DNA of 64,000 nucleotides from Deinococcus radiophilus (GTDB lineage Bacteria > Deinococcota > Deinococci > Deinococcales > Deinococcaceae), in the NCBI RefSeq assembly GCF_020889625.1, contig NZ_CP086380.1, positions 825,001-889,000 of the forward strand, read 5' to 3'. Position 1 is the stretch's first letter. Every line of letters begins with the position of its first letter. Below the pieces are notes generated by a model. It was not told the DNA's origin. It made no database searches and worked only from the letters and a program-made list of their open reading frames with translations. The position numbers and the translations under genes were made by a program. Shown here piece after piece: positions 1 to 13,948 of the stretch.

Positions 1-1
1 C

Positions 2-730
2 GCTCCCAGCCTGGTCAATGTTGCGGCCCGCACGCGGCTGTTCTGGCACGGCGGCAGTCCCAGTCTGGAACTGCAGGCCCTGGGGCCACTGGCGGACCCC
101 AACGAACACGACTTCCGCCCCGAAGAAACTGTGCAGACGCTAGAGGACAGTCCTTATTACGCCGGGCGCTTTCGGGAGGTTTTCGGGGCCGCTCCCAGCC
201 TGAGCGGACTCACTCAGGCCCTGGCCGCTTTCGAGCGCACCATTGTGAGTTATGACGCGCCGTTCGACCGCTATAGCGCCGGAGACGCGGATGCTATGGG
301 TGCCGCAGCGGTGCGCGGCATGGACCTGTTTTACGGCCAGGCCGAGTGTTTTCACTGCCACACCGGGCGCAATTTCAGCGACAATCGGGCGCACAACAAC
401 GGCTTTTTGCTGTTCAACCCCGATATCGGCGTGGCGCAGCTGACCGATGCCGAGGAGGACGTGGGCAAGTTCATCACGCCCACGCTGCGGAACGTCGGCC
501 TGACTGCGCCGTACATGCACGCCGGACAGATAGGCACGTTGGAAGAAGTGATTGACCACTATGACGGGGGCGGCCAGCCTAACCCCAATGCGGACGGACT
601 GATTCGCCCACTGGGGCTGAGTGACCGCGACCGGGCCGATCTGCTGGCCTTCCTGCACGCCCTGACTGATGAATCTATTTCCACCAACCCGGCCTGGGGA
701 CCACCCCCGGCCCACAAGGAGACAAAATGA
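2..730 (+). CDS. Cytochrome c peroxidase / MauG family, C-terminal part (5' end outside window)
   Basis: The frame is open to the left edge of the window, so the start and the first haem site are missing. The visible part begins with APSLVNVAARTRLFWHGG, the usual conserved segment of dihaem peroxidases, and carries the second haem site CFHCH (codons at 347-361). Further down, LTAPYMHAG contains a possible axial Met/His. Family members are periplasmic enzymes that reduce H2O2 with electrons from small cytochromes or cupredoxins; some are MauG-like oxidases. The gene overlaps the next one by ATGA and leads a copper-type operon with CopC and CopD. The family is sure; peroxidase versus MauG-like activity cannot be told from this fragment. 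Confidence 0.9.
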   Translation, partial: APSLVNVAARTRLFWHGGSPSLELQALGPLADPNEHDFRPEETVQTLEDSPYYAGRFREVFGAAPSLSGLTQALAAFERTIVSYDAPFDRYSAGDADAMGAAAVRGMDLFYGQAECFHCHTGRNFSDNRAHNNGFLLFNPDIGVAQLTDAEEDVGKFITPTLRNVGLTAPYMHAGQIGTLEEVIDHYDGGGQPNPNADGLIRPLGLSDRDRADLLAFLHALTDESISTNPAWGPPPAHKETK

Positions 731-1161
731 AACGAATCCTCTTTGTCCTGCTTCTCGGCAGCCCAGCGCTGGCCCATGAGGTCGCCAGCCATGGGAACGT
801 GAGCGCCGAATTCCATACCGACGCCAATGAACAGCTGCGCGTGGGTGACGACACGCTGGTGAGCTTTCGCCTGCTGGTCAGAGGCGAAGAAATAGACGCT
901 GCCCGCTGCCAATGCCAGCTGCTGCTGTACCCCGGCCAGCCCAGCGCCCGTGTGATGCCGCAGATCCTGGAGCTGGAATCTGGGTTTGACGAACCACAGG
1001 CCGCTGAGGGCTGGGTCCGGGTAGATGAGCCGGGCCCCTACACGCTGGTCCTGGCTGGAAAGCCGGTTCAGGCGGGCGATTTCGACACTTTCCGCATCGA
1101 ATATTCACTGAACGCCTACGCGGATTTCTTGGCCGCGCCGGCCTCCAAGGAGACTCGCTGA
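727..1161 (+). CDS. Small secreted protein of the copper operon, function unknown
   Basis: This is a 144-residue protein with a clear signal peptide (MKRILFVLLLGSPALA) and a mature N-terminus that starts HEVASHG. An N-terminal His directly after signal cleavage is how CopC-type proteins bind copper, so a metal-binding role is possible, but this is inference. A CQC pair (near residue 58) is the only other metal-ligand candidate. The rest is predicted beta-rich. It overlaps the upstream peroxidase gene by ATGA and the downstream copC by TGATG, so the three are probably translated together. I do not recognise the family. Confidence 0.75.
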   Translation: MKRILFVLLLGSPALAHEVASHGNVSAEFHTDANEQLRVGDDTLVSFRLLVRGEEIDAARCQCQLLLYPGQPSARVMPQILELESGFDEPQAAEGWVRVDEPGPYTLVLAGKPVQAGDFDTFRIEYSLNAYADFLAAPASKETR

Positions 1162-1580
1162 TGCGCCGCTCCCTGCACTTGCTGGCCCTTCTGACCGGGC
1201 TGGCCCTGCCTGCTGCCACCGCCCACACTGCCGTGACAAGCATCTCCCCGGCGGCAGGCAGTACGGTCAATGCCCCCCGCGAAGTCACCCTGAGATTCAG
1301 CGAAAGCGTCAACCTGCGCTATTCCATTTTCAAGGTGTATCCTCTGCCGGCTGGACAGAGCGGCCAACGCGCCGCTGCCACGCTCACCCGCCGGGTGATC
1401 GCCCTGCGCGGCGACGAGGCGCAGCGGGCCGACACTTACCGTCCGCGCCTGGGTCACGGTCAGGGGGTCGCTGTGCCACTCAAGTCCAGCCTCAAACCCG
1501 GCGCATATGTTCTGATGTGGCGTCTGATGTCTGCCGACGGCCATCCGGTGACAGGCCAGACCGTCTTTCACGTCCGGTGA
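1161..1580 (+). CDS. copC: CopC-domain copper resistance protein
   Basis: This 139-residue exported protein has a signal peptide ending in ATA, followed by mature HTAVTSISPAAGSTVNAP, the typical start of the CopC beta-sandwich. The C-terminal SADGHPVTGQTVFHV is the family's second hallmark and supplies the His of the Cu(II) site together with the N-terminal His. CopC carries periplasmic copper and usually works with the membrane protein CopD, which is encoded next with a GTGA overlap. Length and motifs are normal for a stand-alone CopC. Confidence 0.92.
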   Translation: MRRSLHLLALLTGLALPAATAHTAVTSISPAAGSTVNAPREVTLRFSESVNLRYSIFKVYPLPAGQSGQRAAATLTRRVIALRGDEAQRADTYRPRLGHGQGVAVPLKSSLKPGAYVLMWRLMSADGHPVTGQTVFHVR

Positions 1581-2386
1581 ATACCGTGTTCAACGTTCCT
1601 GGCATGCTGGGGCCGGAACTGGCCCTGGCCGCTGGTCTCAACCTGGCTCTAGTGCTGCTGCTGGGCGTGACATTTGCCCGGCGGACTTGGCCGGACCAAC
1701 TGCCACTGTGGGTTCCGGGGCTGGGGTTGGCGTTGCTGCTGCTCTGTGGGGTGGGCGGAGTGGCCTATACCCTGTCCCTGTTCGGCGTGCTGAGCGGCCC
1801 AGAACTGCTGACCTACCTGCTGGACGAGCCTTCAGGCCGTGCCTGGCTGCTGGCCTTGATCGGCGGCTTGGTGCTGCTGGCCGCCGAAGCATCTCGTTGG
1901 CCCTGGCTGGCACTTCTGCCCAGCGCCGCTCTGATGCTGTACGGCACGGCGGTTCAGGGGCACGCTGCTATGGGTGGCTGGCCGACCATCACCGCGCAGA
2001 TGGTTCACCTGGCGGCCATGAGTGTCTGGGTGGGTGGAGTGCTGGCGCTCGCGCTGGGGCGTCCGCAAACCCCGGCCGGGTTGGACCGCATGACCAACCC
2101 AGCGCTGCTCAGCTTGCTGGCGCTGGCGCTGACGGGCTGGTTCGCCGCTGCCGTTCAGGGCGGCAGCCTGTCCACCTTGCGCGTCAGCACCTACGGCTGG
2201 GCGCTGGCTCAGAAACTGGTGTTGATTGCCTCCGCTGTCGCAGCGGCGGGCTGGTTACGGCTGCGCCTCAGCCGCGCCTTATCCCCCAAGCCTGCCCTCC
2301 ACGCCGAACTGGCGGCGTTGCTGCTGGTGCTGCTGGCCTCAGCCTGGCTGGGCAACACGGTGCCGAGCGCACATGTGATGCCATAG
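1577..2386 (+). CDS. copD: CopD-family copper import/resistance membrane protein
   Basis: I start this gene at the GTG that overlaps the copC stop codon (GTGA), which gives 269 residues; the open frame runs further upstream, but there it only overlaps copC. The protein is almost all hydrophobic helices, about eight membrane spans, with the CopD features GHAAMGGW and MVHLAAMSVWVGGVLAL around residues 130-165. The ending SAHVMP leaves a His/Met pair on the outside. CopD is thought to move periplasmic copper into the cytoplasm or membrane together with CopC. It ends the operon; the next gene begins 183 bases on. Confidence 0.88.
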   Translation: MNTVFNVPGMLGPELALAAGLNLALVLLLGVTFARRTWPDQLPLWVPGLGLALLLLCGVGGVAYTLSLFGVLSGPELLTYLLDEPSGRAWLLALIGGLVLLAAEASRWPWLALLPSAALMLYGTAVQGHAAMGGWPTITAQMVHLAAMSVWVGGVLALALGRPQTPAGLDRMTNPALLSLLALALTGWFAAAVQGGSLSTLRVSTYGWALAQKLVLIASAVAAAGWLRLRLSRALSPKPALHAELAALLLVLLASAWLGNTVPSAHVMP

Positions 2387-2400
2387 CAGTCGTCAGGTAC

Positions 2401-2446
2401 TTGTGAAATTAAAAACAAACTTTTTAATAAAATCTTTTTTTCACAA
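2401..2446. repeat. AT-rich island with an inverted repeat downstream of copD
   Basis: TTGTGAAA at 2401-2408 is matched by its exact reverse complement TTTCACAA at 2439-2446. The 30 bases between are almost pure A/T, unlike the surrounding GC-rich DNA. It may end the copper operon or be a regulator site. A similar AT-rich patch with TTGTGAAA lies before uvrC (23991-24025), and GTGAAA-CA-TTTCAC lies at 12145-12158. Confidence 0.5.
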
Positions 2447-2569
2447 ATTTGCCGTGACTCCTCTCCTCCCTCCTCCGCGTCTTTTTTGCTCGACCACCGC
2501 TACCGAAATTCTTCCGGCCATAGAGGTCCGATTCCATCACCGCTGATTGGCTGCTTTAGAATGCCGACC

Positions 2570-3973
<1,404 letters not shown>

Positions 3974-3975
3974 GG

Positions 3976-4311
3976 GTGCAGGCGCAGGTAGCCGCGCTGC
4001 TGTGCCTCACTCTGGCCGGCTGCGGCAACTTGTCAAACGGGCCGGACCCCGCCGCCCTTCCCATGACCGCGCAGGAGCGGCGAACCTGTGAGCCGATGAT
4101 CCTTTTTACCGGCGGTTATTACGACAATCCGCTCTCCCGGCTGGTCTATCCCAGGTCTACCCTGGAAAAGGTCGGGGAGGGACAGTATCGGCTGCGACTC
4201 TTCGGGCTGTTCGGCACGGTGGATCACCGGTATGCCGTAGACGCGGGACCCACCTTCGAGGCGTCGCTCCGGACCGGGGAGGAGTTTTTCTGCAGTGTGG
4301 CCCGCCGCTAG
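3976..4311 (+). CDS. Putative small lipoprotein, function unknown
   Basis: This 111-residue protein begins two bases after the lysC stop and starts with GTG. Its N-terminus VAALLCLTLAGCGN has a short hydrophobic core and a good lipobox (LAGC), so it is likely lipidated on the Cys near residue 16. Three other Cys are not arranged in a known motif. I recognise no domain. It is probably cotranscribed with lysC, but the context suggests no function. It faces the DsbA-like gene, whose stop is 27 bases away. Confidence 0.7.
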   Translation: MQAQVAALLCLTLAGCGNLSNGPDPAALPMTAQERRTCEPMILFTGGYYDNPLSRLVYPRSTLEKVGEGQYRLRLFGLFGTVDHRYAVDAGPTFEASLRTGEEFFCSVARR

Positions 4312-4338
4312 CCGCCGACCGTGACCACAGCCGCCGCC

Positions 4339-5340
4339 TCAGCGCATCGTTTCCAGCCGCTTCGCAATCACATTCCCCGCGCCCGGCCCCGCTTCGGTCA
4401 CCGCCCGGATGGCCCGAATCTGCGCGGCGTCGGCATAGTTGCCTACCCGGATGCCGTTCACGAACACCGACGGCGTGCTGTTCACCCCGAACTGCCCCTG
4501 CAAGATGGTCATGGTGCCCATAATGGCCTGAGTGTTCACCTTGTCCAGGCAGGCTTCCATTTCCGGCTGTTTGGCTCCGGCACTGACGGCGTACGCCATA
4601 AAGCTCTGACGGGCCTCGGCGTCGGGCTGCCCCATCCAGCGGTCAAAGTCTGCATTGATCTCATCCGAGAATTCCCAGAAGCGCCCCTGTTCGGCGGCGC
4701 ACTCGGCATACTGTGCAGCAGGCAGCGCCAGCGGATGCATCCCCAGTGGGAAATGGTGATAGTTCAGCCGGTACACACCGGGTTTGCGCCGCCACTCGGC
4801 CAGCGCCTCCCCCTGCCAGAGCTGGTTGCAGTAAGGGCACTGATAATCACTGGCAATGTCGATGCGTGCCTGTGCGGTCTCATTGCCCAAGGCGCTGGTG
4901 ACTGGGGGAAAGGCGGCGGTGTCATGCACCTTGATCGCTGTGTACACCTCCCACTGACCGCCGCGTAGGCGCACATGCACGGCGCTTCCTCCGGATTGGT
5001 CGAGTTCCTCGAACAGTTGACCCGACACTTGCTTCTGAAAGCCAGGGTCATCCAGTAACTTTTGCAGGTCCGGCACAGCCGTTTCCGGCGCTCCCCAGGC
5101 GGCCAGAATGCCACGGGCCACCGCTTCCGTCTGGGCCTGTGGGGCCGTCACATATATTCCGATGACCCGCTGCCCAACCCGGTCCAGTTCTAGGCGCACA
5201 TCCCCCTGGTGCCAGATGTCTCCTTCGCCGCTGAACGCGGCCAATATGGGCTGAGCTACCGTGGCGTGAGGCGTTGCCCAAAGTTGCGCCTGACCTGCCG
5301 GAAGCAGCAGGGTCAGGGCCACCAACATCGTTTTTTTCAT
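4339..5340 (-). CDS. DsbA-like thioredoxin-fold oxidoreductase
   Basis: This 333-residue protein has a signal peptide (MKKTMLVALTLLLPAGQA) and a C-terminal thioredoxin_4/DsbA-type domain with the redox motif CPYC (in DYQCPYCNQLW) and the cis-proline loop TPSVFVNG. It should form or rearrange disulfides in exported proteins. The first about 150 residues are a separate domain seen in other Deinococcus homologues and of unknown role. The ATG follows TACACT by six bases, so a leaderless transcript is expected. It converges with the small lipoprotein gene. Confidence 0.88.
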   Translation of the reverse strand: MKKTMLVALTLLLPAGQAQLWATPHATVAQPILAAFSGEGDIWHQGDVRLELDRVGQRVIGIYVTAPQAQTEAVARGILAAWGAPETAVPDLQKLLDDPGFQKQVSGQLFEELDQSGGSAVHVRLRGGQWEVYTAIKVHDTAAFPPVTSALGNETAQARIDIASDYQCPYCNQLWQGEALAEWRRKPGVYRLNYHHFPLGMHPLALPAAQYAECAAEQGRFWEFSDEINADFDRWMGQPDAEARQSFMAYAVSAGAKQPEMEACLDKVNTQAIMGTMTILQGQFGVNSTPSVFVNGIRVGNYADAAQIRAIRAVTEAGPGAGNVIAKRLETMR

Positions 5341-5394
5341 CCGAACAGTGTAGGGTACTGGCCGTAGTCTGCACCGTCGGCAGGACCAAAAGAA

Positions 5395-5420
5395 GCACCT
5401 GCCCAGAAAAGAGCAGGTGC
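5395..5420 (-). terminator. Hairpin in the gap between dsbA-like gene and ileS
   Basis: GCACCTGC and GCAGGTGC (8 bp perfect, 10-base loop) are followed on the minus strand by TTCTTTT. This fits the terminator of ileS, about 170 bases after its stop, or the end of a short RNA. The rest of the 250-base gap (5421-5591) has a small GGTGAG-CGCA-CTCACC hairpin near 5485 and no convincing ORF or tRNA. Confidence 0.55.
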
Positions 5421-5591
5421 CGCAGGTTCAAATAAGAGAGTCAGGTCGCAGACTGTGCAAGTGGACCCTAGAAGTCCTGAGGGTGAGCGCACTCACCACA
5501 AACGGTAAGAAGTGTTGTGCGCCTGGCTGTCTTATGGCGTCAATTTAACCCCTCGAGTCTGACAAGAACATGGCAAATGTCCCTTCTCGCC

Positions 5592-8915
<3,324 letters not shown>

Positions 8916-9195
8916 ACAGGCCTCCAGTAACAGTGCCGCGCCCAGAGTCATTGCTCAGGACGCGGCGCGGCGCGTGGTACCACCTAAACTTCACCCCAAA
9001 GGGCCTCGTTGCATAGACCCTCTGACGGGGGGTGTCCGGGTGGGTCTACTGGCCCCCTGGGGCGTTCTTCCACCGGCGCGGGAGGGGATGTTCGGCAGTC
9101 CGGGGGCGCGTGTCCCAGGCTTTCACCGTCCCTGGGTCGCTCTTGGGCGCGCTGTTCCGGGCCTACTGGCCTCACGGTCGCCTTAGATTTGGGCC
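8916..9195 (-). promoter_or_regulatory. T-box leader (riboswitch) of ileS
   Basis: On the minus strand the leader holds TTTAGGTGGTACCACGC (around 8971-8988), the nearly invariant T-box antiterminator element that pairs with the acceptor end of uncharged tRNA. Upstream is about 200 bases of GC-rich, strongly structured sequence with several hairpins and an AGTAG element. After the T-box, GCCGCGCC can pair with GGCGCGGC just before the ileS Shine-Dalgarno and no U-run follows, so control may be translational rather than by termination. A candidate Ile specifier AUC occurs in CGAACATCCCC. Gene context (ileS) makes tRNA-Ile the expected ligand. No ORF is needed here. Confidence 0.85.
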
Positions 9196-9366
9196 TCAGT
9201 TTACCAAGAATTTGTCGGCGCATGGCAGCTACAGCAGGCCCGTGATGTGAAGATAATGCTCCACCGGGCAGGCCGGATGTCCTGCGGACAGCTCACCCTG
9301 GTCGCGTTAGACTGCGTAAGATTCCATCCCAACCCAAGCCCTACCCAGCACCGCCAAGGAGCCGCT

Positions 9367-10043
<677 letters not shown>

Positions 10044-10047
<4 letters not shown>

Positions 10048-11306
10048 GCCCCAGCTTTCAGGAACTGCGCGAAAAGATCCTGCCGGAGTTGCATCTGCTG
10101 GCGGCCCAGGAGGGCATTCAGGACTACCGCAAGCTGAAAAAAGACGACCTGATTCTGCGGCTGCTCGAAGCCCAGGCCCAGGGCGGTGGGCAGCAACTGA
10201 CGGGGGGCTACCTGACCGTCTCTGAGGACGGGTACGGCTTCTTGCAGGCGGACTTGCTGGACCCGTCTTCACGGGTGGCGCTGGTCACCTCGGGGCTGAT
10301 CCGCGATCTGGCGCTGCGAACGGGCGATGAGGTCATCGGCCTCTCGCGCCCGCCACGTGATACCGAGCGTTATCCCACGCTGCTCAACATTCAGGCGGTC
10401 AACGGTGTGGACCCCGACACCGCCAAGGCCCGGCCGCGTTTTGACGACCTGACGCCGACCTTCCCCGATCAGCAACTGGTGCTCGAAGACCCCACCATGG
10501 ATGACGGCATCAGCCTGCGGGTGGTGGATCTGCTCGTTCCCATCGGGCGCGGTCAGCGTGCCCTGATCGTGGCCCCCCCCAAAGCGGGCAAGACCACCCT
10601 GATGAAAAAAATCGCCAACTCCATCGTCAAGAACTACCCCGACATCCGGGTAATGGTGCTGCTGGTGGACGAGCGCCCTGAAGAAGTCACTGATTTCCGC
10701 GAAAGCGTGGCGGGGGCCGAGGTCATCACCTCCACCTTCGACGAGCCACCGCAGCGCCATGTCCGGGTGGCCGAGTTTGTCCACGAGCGCGCCCGCCGCA
10801 TCGTGGAAGAGGGCGGGCATGTGGTGATCTTGCTGGACTCGATCACTCGCCTGGCCCGCGCGAATAATCTGGTCACACCGCCTACCGGGCGCACTCTTTC
10901 TGGTAGCCTGGATTCCAATGCGCTGCACTGGCCCAAAAAGTTCCTCGGCGCCGCCCGCAATACCCGCGAAGGAGGCAGCCTGACCATCCTGGCCACCGCC
11001 CTGGTCGAAACCGGCTCGCGCATGGACGATGTGATCTTCGAAGAATTCAAAGGAACCGGCAACGCCGAGCTGGTCCTCAGCCGCCGCCTGGAGGAGCGCC
11101 GTATTTTCCCGGCGCTGGATATCCTCAAGTCCGGTACCCGCCGTGAGGAATTGCTGCTGGATAAGCCTGTGCTGGACAAGGTCTGGCTGCTGCGCAAAGT
11201 GATCAGCGACATGGACCCCGCCGACGCGATGGAAATGCTGACCGGGCGCATGGGCAAGACGGGCAACAACGCCGAATTTTTGCAGCAGTTGACCGGACGT
11301 GGCTAA
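10044..11306 (+). CDS. rho: Transcription termination factor Rho
   Basis: Rho is the hexameric RNA helicase that ends untranslated transcripts. The 420-residue protein has an N-terminal helical region, a cold-shock-like RNA-binding domain ([13 protein letters not shown]), Walker [20 protein letters not shown], Walker [11 protein letters not shown] and the R-loop segment [16 protein letters not shown]. The segment just before it reads SGSLDSNAL where most Rho proteins have SGGVDANAL, a mild variation. It overlaps fsa (ATGA) and shares its last eight bases with the hydrolase gene. Confidence 0.97.
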
Positions 11307-12057
11307 ACGTATCAGCCAGGTTTTTGAGCATGGCGGCGGCGTACTGCACTGGCGCGAATATGGTCACGGTCCGCCGCTGGTGCTGGTTCACGGCCTGAGT
11401 GGCTCGCGGCGCTGGTGGCAGCGTAACCTACCTGCGTTTTCGGCGCACTTCCGGGTCTATGTCATTGAATTGACCGGCTACGGCTCGGCCTGGCGTCACC
11501 GTGCGCTCGGGGTAGAGGGTTCCGCGCAGCTGATTGGAGCCTGGCTGGAAGCGCAGGACCTGCAGGATGTCACTCTACTGGGCCACTCGATGGGCGGGCA
11601 GATTTCGACCATCGTGGCTTCGCGCCATTCTGACCGGCTACGGGCGCTGGTGCTGGCCTGCGCGTCGGGCCTGCTGGAAACAGACCTGTTTCGCTCGGCG
11701 CTGCAACTGCCCCGCGCCGCTGTCACTGGCCGCTTCAGCTTTATTCCCACCGTGCTGTTCGATTCGCTCCGGGCTGGGCCTATCAATGTGGTCCGCTCCA
11801 CCCTGGACCTCCTCGGCCACCCGACAGGGGAGATGCTGCCCGCCATCGCTCTCCCTACCCTGGTGATCTGGGGCGAGCGTGACGCCCTGGTCCCTGCCGC
11901 CCTAGGCCGCACCCTTGCCGAAGCCCTCCCCAACGGTCAGTATGTCGAAATTCCACGTGCTGGACACGTCGTAATGGTGGACGCGCCGGAACGCTTTAAC
12001 GAGGAAGTCCTGCATTTCCTACAGTGTCTGGACCGAGGAGCAGGGAACGAAGAATAG
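11299..12057 (+). CDS. Alpha/beta hydrolase
   Basis: This 252-residue protein has the alpha/beta-hydrolase pattern: oxyanion segment VLVHGLSGS, nucleophile elbow GHSMGGQ (Ser near residue 97), an acid in VIWGERDALVP and the catalytic His in PRAGHVV. No signal peptide is present. The substrate is unknown. It starts with GTG inside the end of rho and is probably translationally coupled to it. Confidence 0.9.
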   Translation: MAKRISQVFEHGGGVLHWREYGHGPPLVLVHGLSGSRRWWQRNLPAFSAHFRVYVIELTGYGSAWRHRALGVEGSAQLIGAWLEAQDLQDVTLLGHSMGGQISTIVASRHSDRLRALVLACASGLLETDLFRSALQLPRAAVTGRFSFIPTVLFDSLRAGPINVVRSTLDLLGHPTGEMLPAIALPTLVIWGERDALVPAALGRTLAEALPNGQYVEIPRAGHVVMVDAPERFNEEVLHFLQCLDRGAGNEE

Positions 12058-12144
12058 ATGTACTTATGGTTAAAAATTACAACGCGAATTATAAAACCTG
12101 GAAGTAAAGAATAAAATCAGAACCAAAGACAAGAATTAAGCGGC

Positions 12145-12158
12145 GTGAAACATTTCAC
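12145..12158. repeat. Palindrome in AT-rich gap
   Basis: GTGAAA-CA-TTTCAC lies in a 125-base AT-rich gap between two convergent genes (12058-12182). No terminator with a clear T-run and no ORF is seen there. Confidence 0.4.
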
Positions 12159-12182
12159 AAGCTCAGAGAAAAAATAGGGGAC

Positions 12183-13199
12183 TTACCCCACCCAGCTCAC
12201 CCCCCAGCCCGGCGCGTCGGACACGCTGAGGCATCCCGCTTCCCATATCAGCCCCTGCACCGGATCTGCAGCCAGCAACAGGGGAGAGTCCAGATCCACC
12301 CAATCACACTGCGGGGCCAGCGTAACTGCAGCCGCGATACCTAGCGATGATTCGATCATGCAGCCGATCATCACACTCATCCCATGCAACCGCGCCAGCT
12401 CCATGGCCCGGAGGCCTTGCACTGGGCCACCCAGCTTGGCCAGTTTCAGGTTCACTCCATCAAACGCTTCAGCCAGGGCAGGCACATTGGCCACTGAATG
12501 CAGACTCTCATCTGCGATAATCGGCAGCCGTGCCGAGCGGCGCAGGGCACGGTGGCCGTCCAGATCGCCCGCAGGCAGAGGCTGTTCCAGCAACTCGACC
12601 CGCCAGTGCTCCAGCACATCCAGCATCCGCCGCGCTTGTGGCAGGGTCCAGGCCGCATTGGCATCCACCCTGAGTGCCACCGCCGGGGCCACTTCGCGCA
12701 GAGCACTCAGGATCTGCTCGTCGTGAGCGGTGCCCAACTTGACCTTGAGGACGGCGTGTCCGCGCTCTACTGCTGCACGTGCCTGGGCCTGCATTTCCGG
12801 CAGTGAAGCAATCCCAATGGTGAAACTACTTTCGGGAATTTTGCCGCTGGGCAAGCCGAGCAGCTCGCGCACCGGGCGGCTCACACTCAGCGCACAAGCT
12901 TCCAGCGCGGCCATTTCCAGCGCACATTTGGCACTGGGGTGGTAAGCCAGCGCCGCGTCTAGTTGCCCAGCCAGGGTCCGGAAGGCCCAGGGGTCATCCA
13001 ACAGCGGGGCCAACCGCTCCAGTGCAGCCAGCACCGTTGCCCCCGTCTCGCCATAAAAGGCATTGGGGGCCGCTTCACCCTGGCCCGTCACCTCACCCAG
13101 TTGCCATTCCACCCGTACCCGCTCATAGGTGGAATGGGTCCAGCGGGCAATCCCGAACGGCTGAGCAGTCGTCAGGTCAAATCGGCTCCAAGTGATCAT
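12183..13199 (-). CDS. Dipeptide epimerase (L-Ala-D/L-Glu epimerase type, enolase superfamily)
   Basis: This 338-residue member of the muconate-lactonising subgroup shows the catalytic pair KVKLG and LKLAKLGG, metal ligands in VDANAAW, ELLEQPL and ADES, and the C-terminal CMIESSLG plus DLDSPLLL, a combination typical of L-Ala-D/L-Glu epimerases. It would convert L-Ala-D-Glu from cell-wall turnover to L-Ala-L-Glu. I start at ATG 13199, which follows GGAGGAG and overlaps the stop of the NlpC/P60 gene by ATGA. The peptidase next to it, which releases that dipeptide, supports the assignment over o-succinylbenzoate synthase. Confidence 0.88.
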   Translation of the reverse strand: MITWSRFDLTTAQPFGIARWTHSTYERVRVEWQLGEVTGQGEAAPNAFYGETGATVLAALERLAPLLDDPWAFRTLAGQLDAALAYHPSAKCALEMAALEACALSVSRPVRELLGLPSGKIPESSFTIGIASLPEMQAQARAAVERGHAVLKVKLGTAHDEQILSALREVAPAVALRVDANAAWTLPQARRMLDVLEHWRVELLEQPLPAGDLDGHRALRRSARLPIIADESLHSVANVPALAEAFDGVNLKLAKLGGPVQGLRAMELARLHGMSVMIGCMIESSLGIAAAVTLAPQCDWVDLDSPLLLAADPVQGLIWEAGCLSVSDAPGWGVSWVG

Positions 13200-13948
13200 G
13201 TTCTCCTCCAATCCGGGCGGCCAAAGCCCAGTAAATCGCGAGCCAGCAGACGGCCATATTCGCCACCTTCTTCGCCTAACGTGTCGATCTGAACCGCCAT
13301 GTGATATGAGGTCGAGTTCAGCATTCGCTTCGCATCCAGCATCAACCCGACGTGACCGGGGAAAAAGGCCAGGTCGCCAGCCCGTGGAGTTTCCACCTGA
13401 GCCAGCGCCCGCCGCTGGTCACCCGAGTCGCGCGGAAGCTGTAATCCATAAGCTGCATGAAGCACCTGCATTAGCCCAGAGCAATCGATCCCCCAAGCCG
13501 AACGCCCGCCCCAGCGGTAGGGCGTCCCCACAAACTCCACTCCCAGCTCAGCCAGAGTGGGGGGGAGTGAACGAAACACACAGCGCTGTATCCAACCGCC
13601 CGGCCAGGCCAGTCGCTCCCAAACGCGGGCATCCTCCTCAGTGCGCTCACCACTGAGAATCACCCGCGCCCCTTGACTGAGGCGACCCAGCACCGGGGCA
13701 GCCACCGAAGGGGCCTGGTAGATATGACCACGCAACGCCGTCACCGTTTGCCAGTCGCCCAGCACCGCTGACTGGATGCATTCCGACTGTATCCAGCCCT
13801 GATATCCATCCGCAATCAATTGTACCTGGGCCCATTCACCCTGCTCGGCCAGTAGGTCCAGTGGCTCACCCAGGAGCACCTCGGAGACCGTCTCAGACTG
13901 CGCCTGAGGATCACGTCGCAGCCAGGTCTGACGGGCAGCTTGGAGCAT
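13196..13948 (-). CDS. NlpC/P60 peptidase with SH3-like domains (YkfC type)
   Basis: This 250-residue protein has about 120 residues of bacterial SH3-like repeats (WAQVQLIADGYQGWI, WERLAWPGGWIQ) followed by an NlpC/P60 domain with catalytic Cys in IDCSGLMQ and His in FFPGHVGLM. No signal peptide is visible, so it should act in the cytoplasm, as YkfC does when it cuts gamma-D-Glu-diamino acid bonds in imported murein peptides. It overlaps its neighbours on both sides (TGATG upstream, ATGA downstream), and the epimerase that handles its product follows. Confidence 0.9.
   Translation of the reverse strand: MLQAARQTWLRRDPQAQSETVSEVLLGEPLDLLAEQGEWAQVQLIADGYQGWIQSECIQSAVLGDWQTVTALRGHIYQAPSVAAPVLGRLSQGARVILSGERTEEDARVWERLAWPGGWIQRCVFRSLPPTLAELGVEFVGTPYRWGGRSAWGIDCSGLMQVLHAAYGLQLPRDSGDQRRALAQVETPRAGDLAFFPGHVGLMLDAKRMLNSTSYHMAVQIDTLGEEGGEYGRLLARDLLGFGRPDWRRT

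Noticed and set aside
5421..5591. tRNA or small-RNA gene in the gap before ileS
   Set aside because: GGTTCAAAT resembles a T-loop, but no cloverleaf can be drawn.
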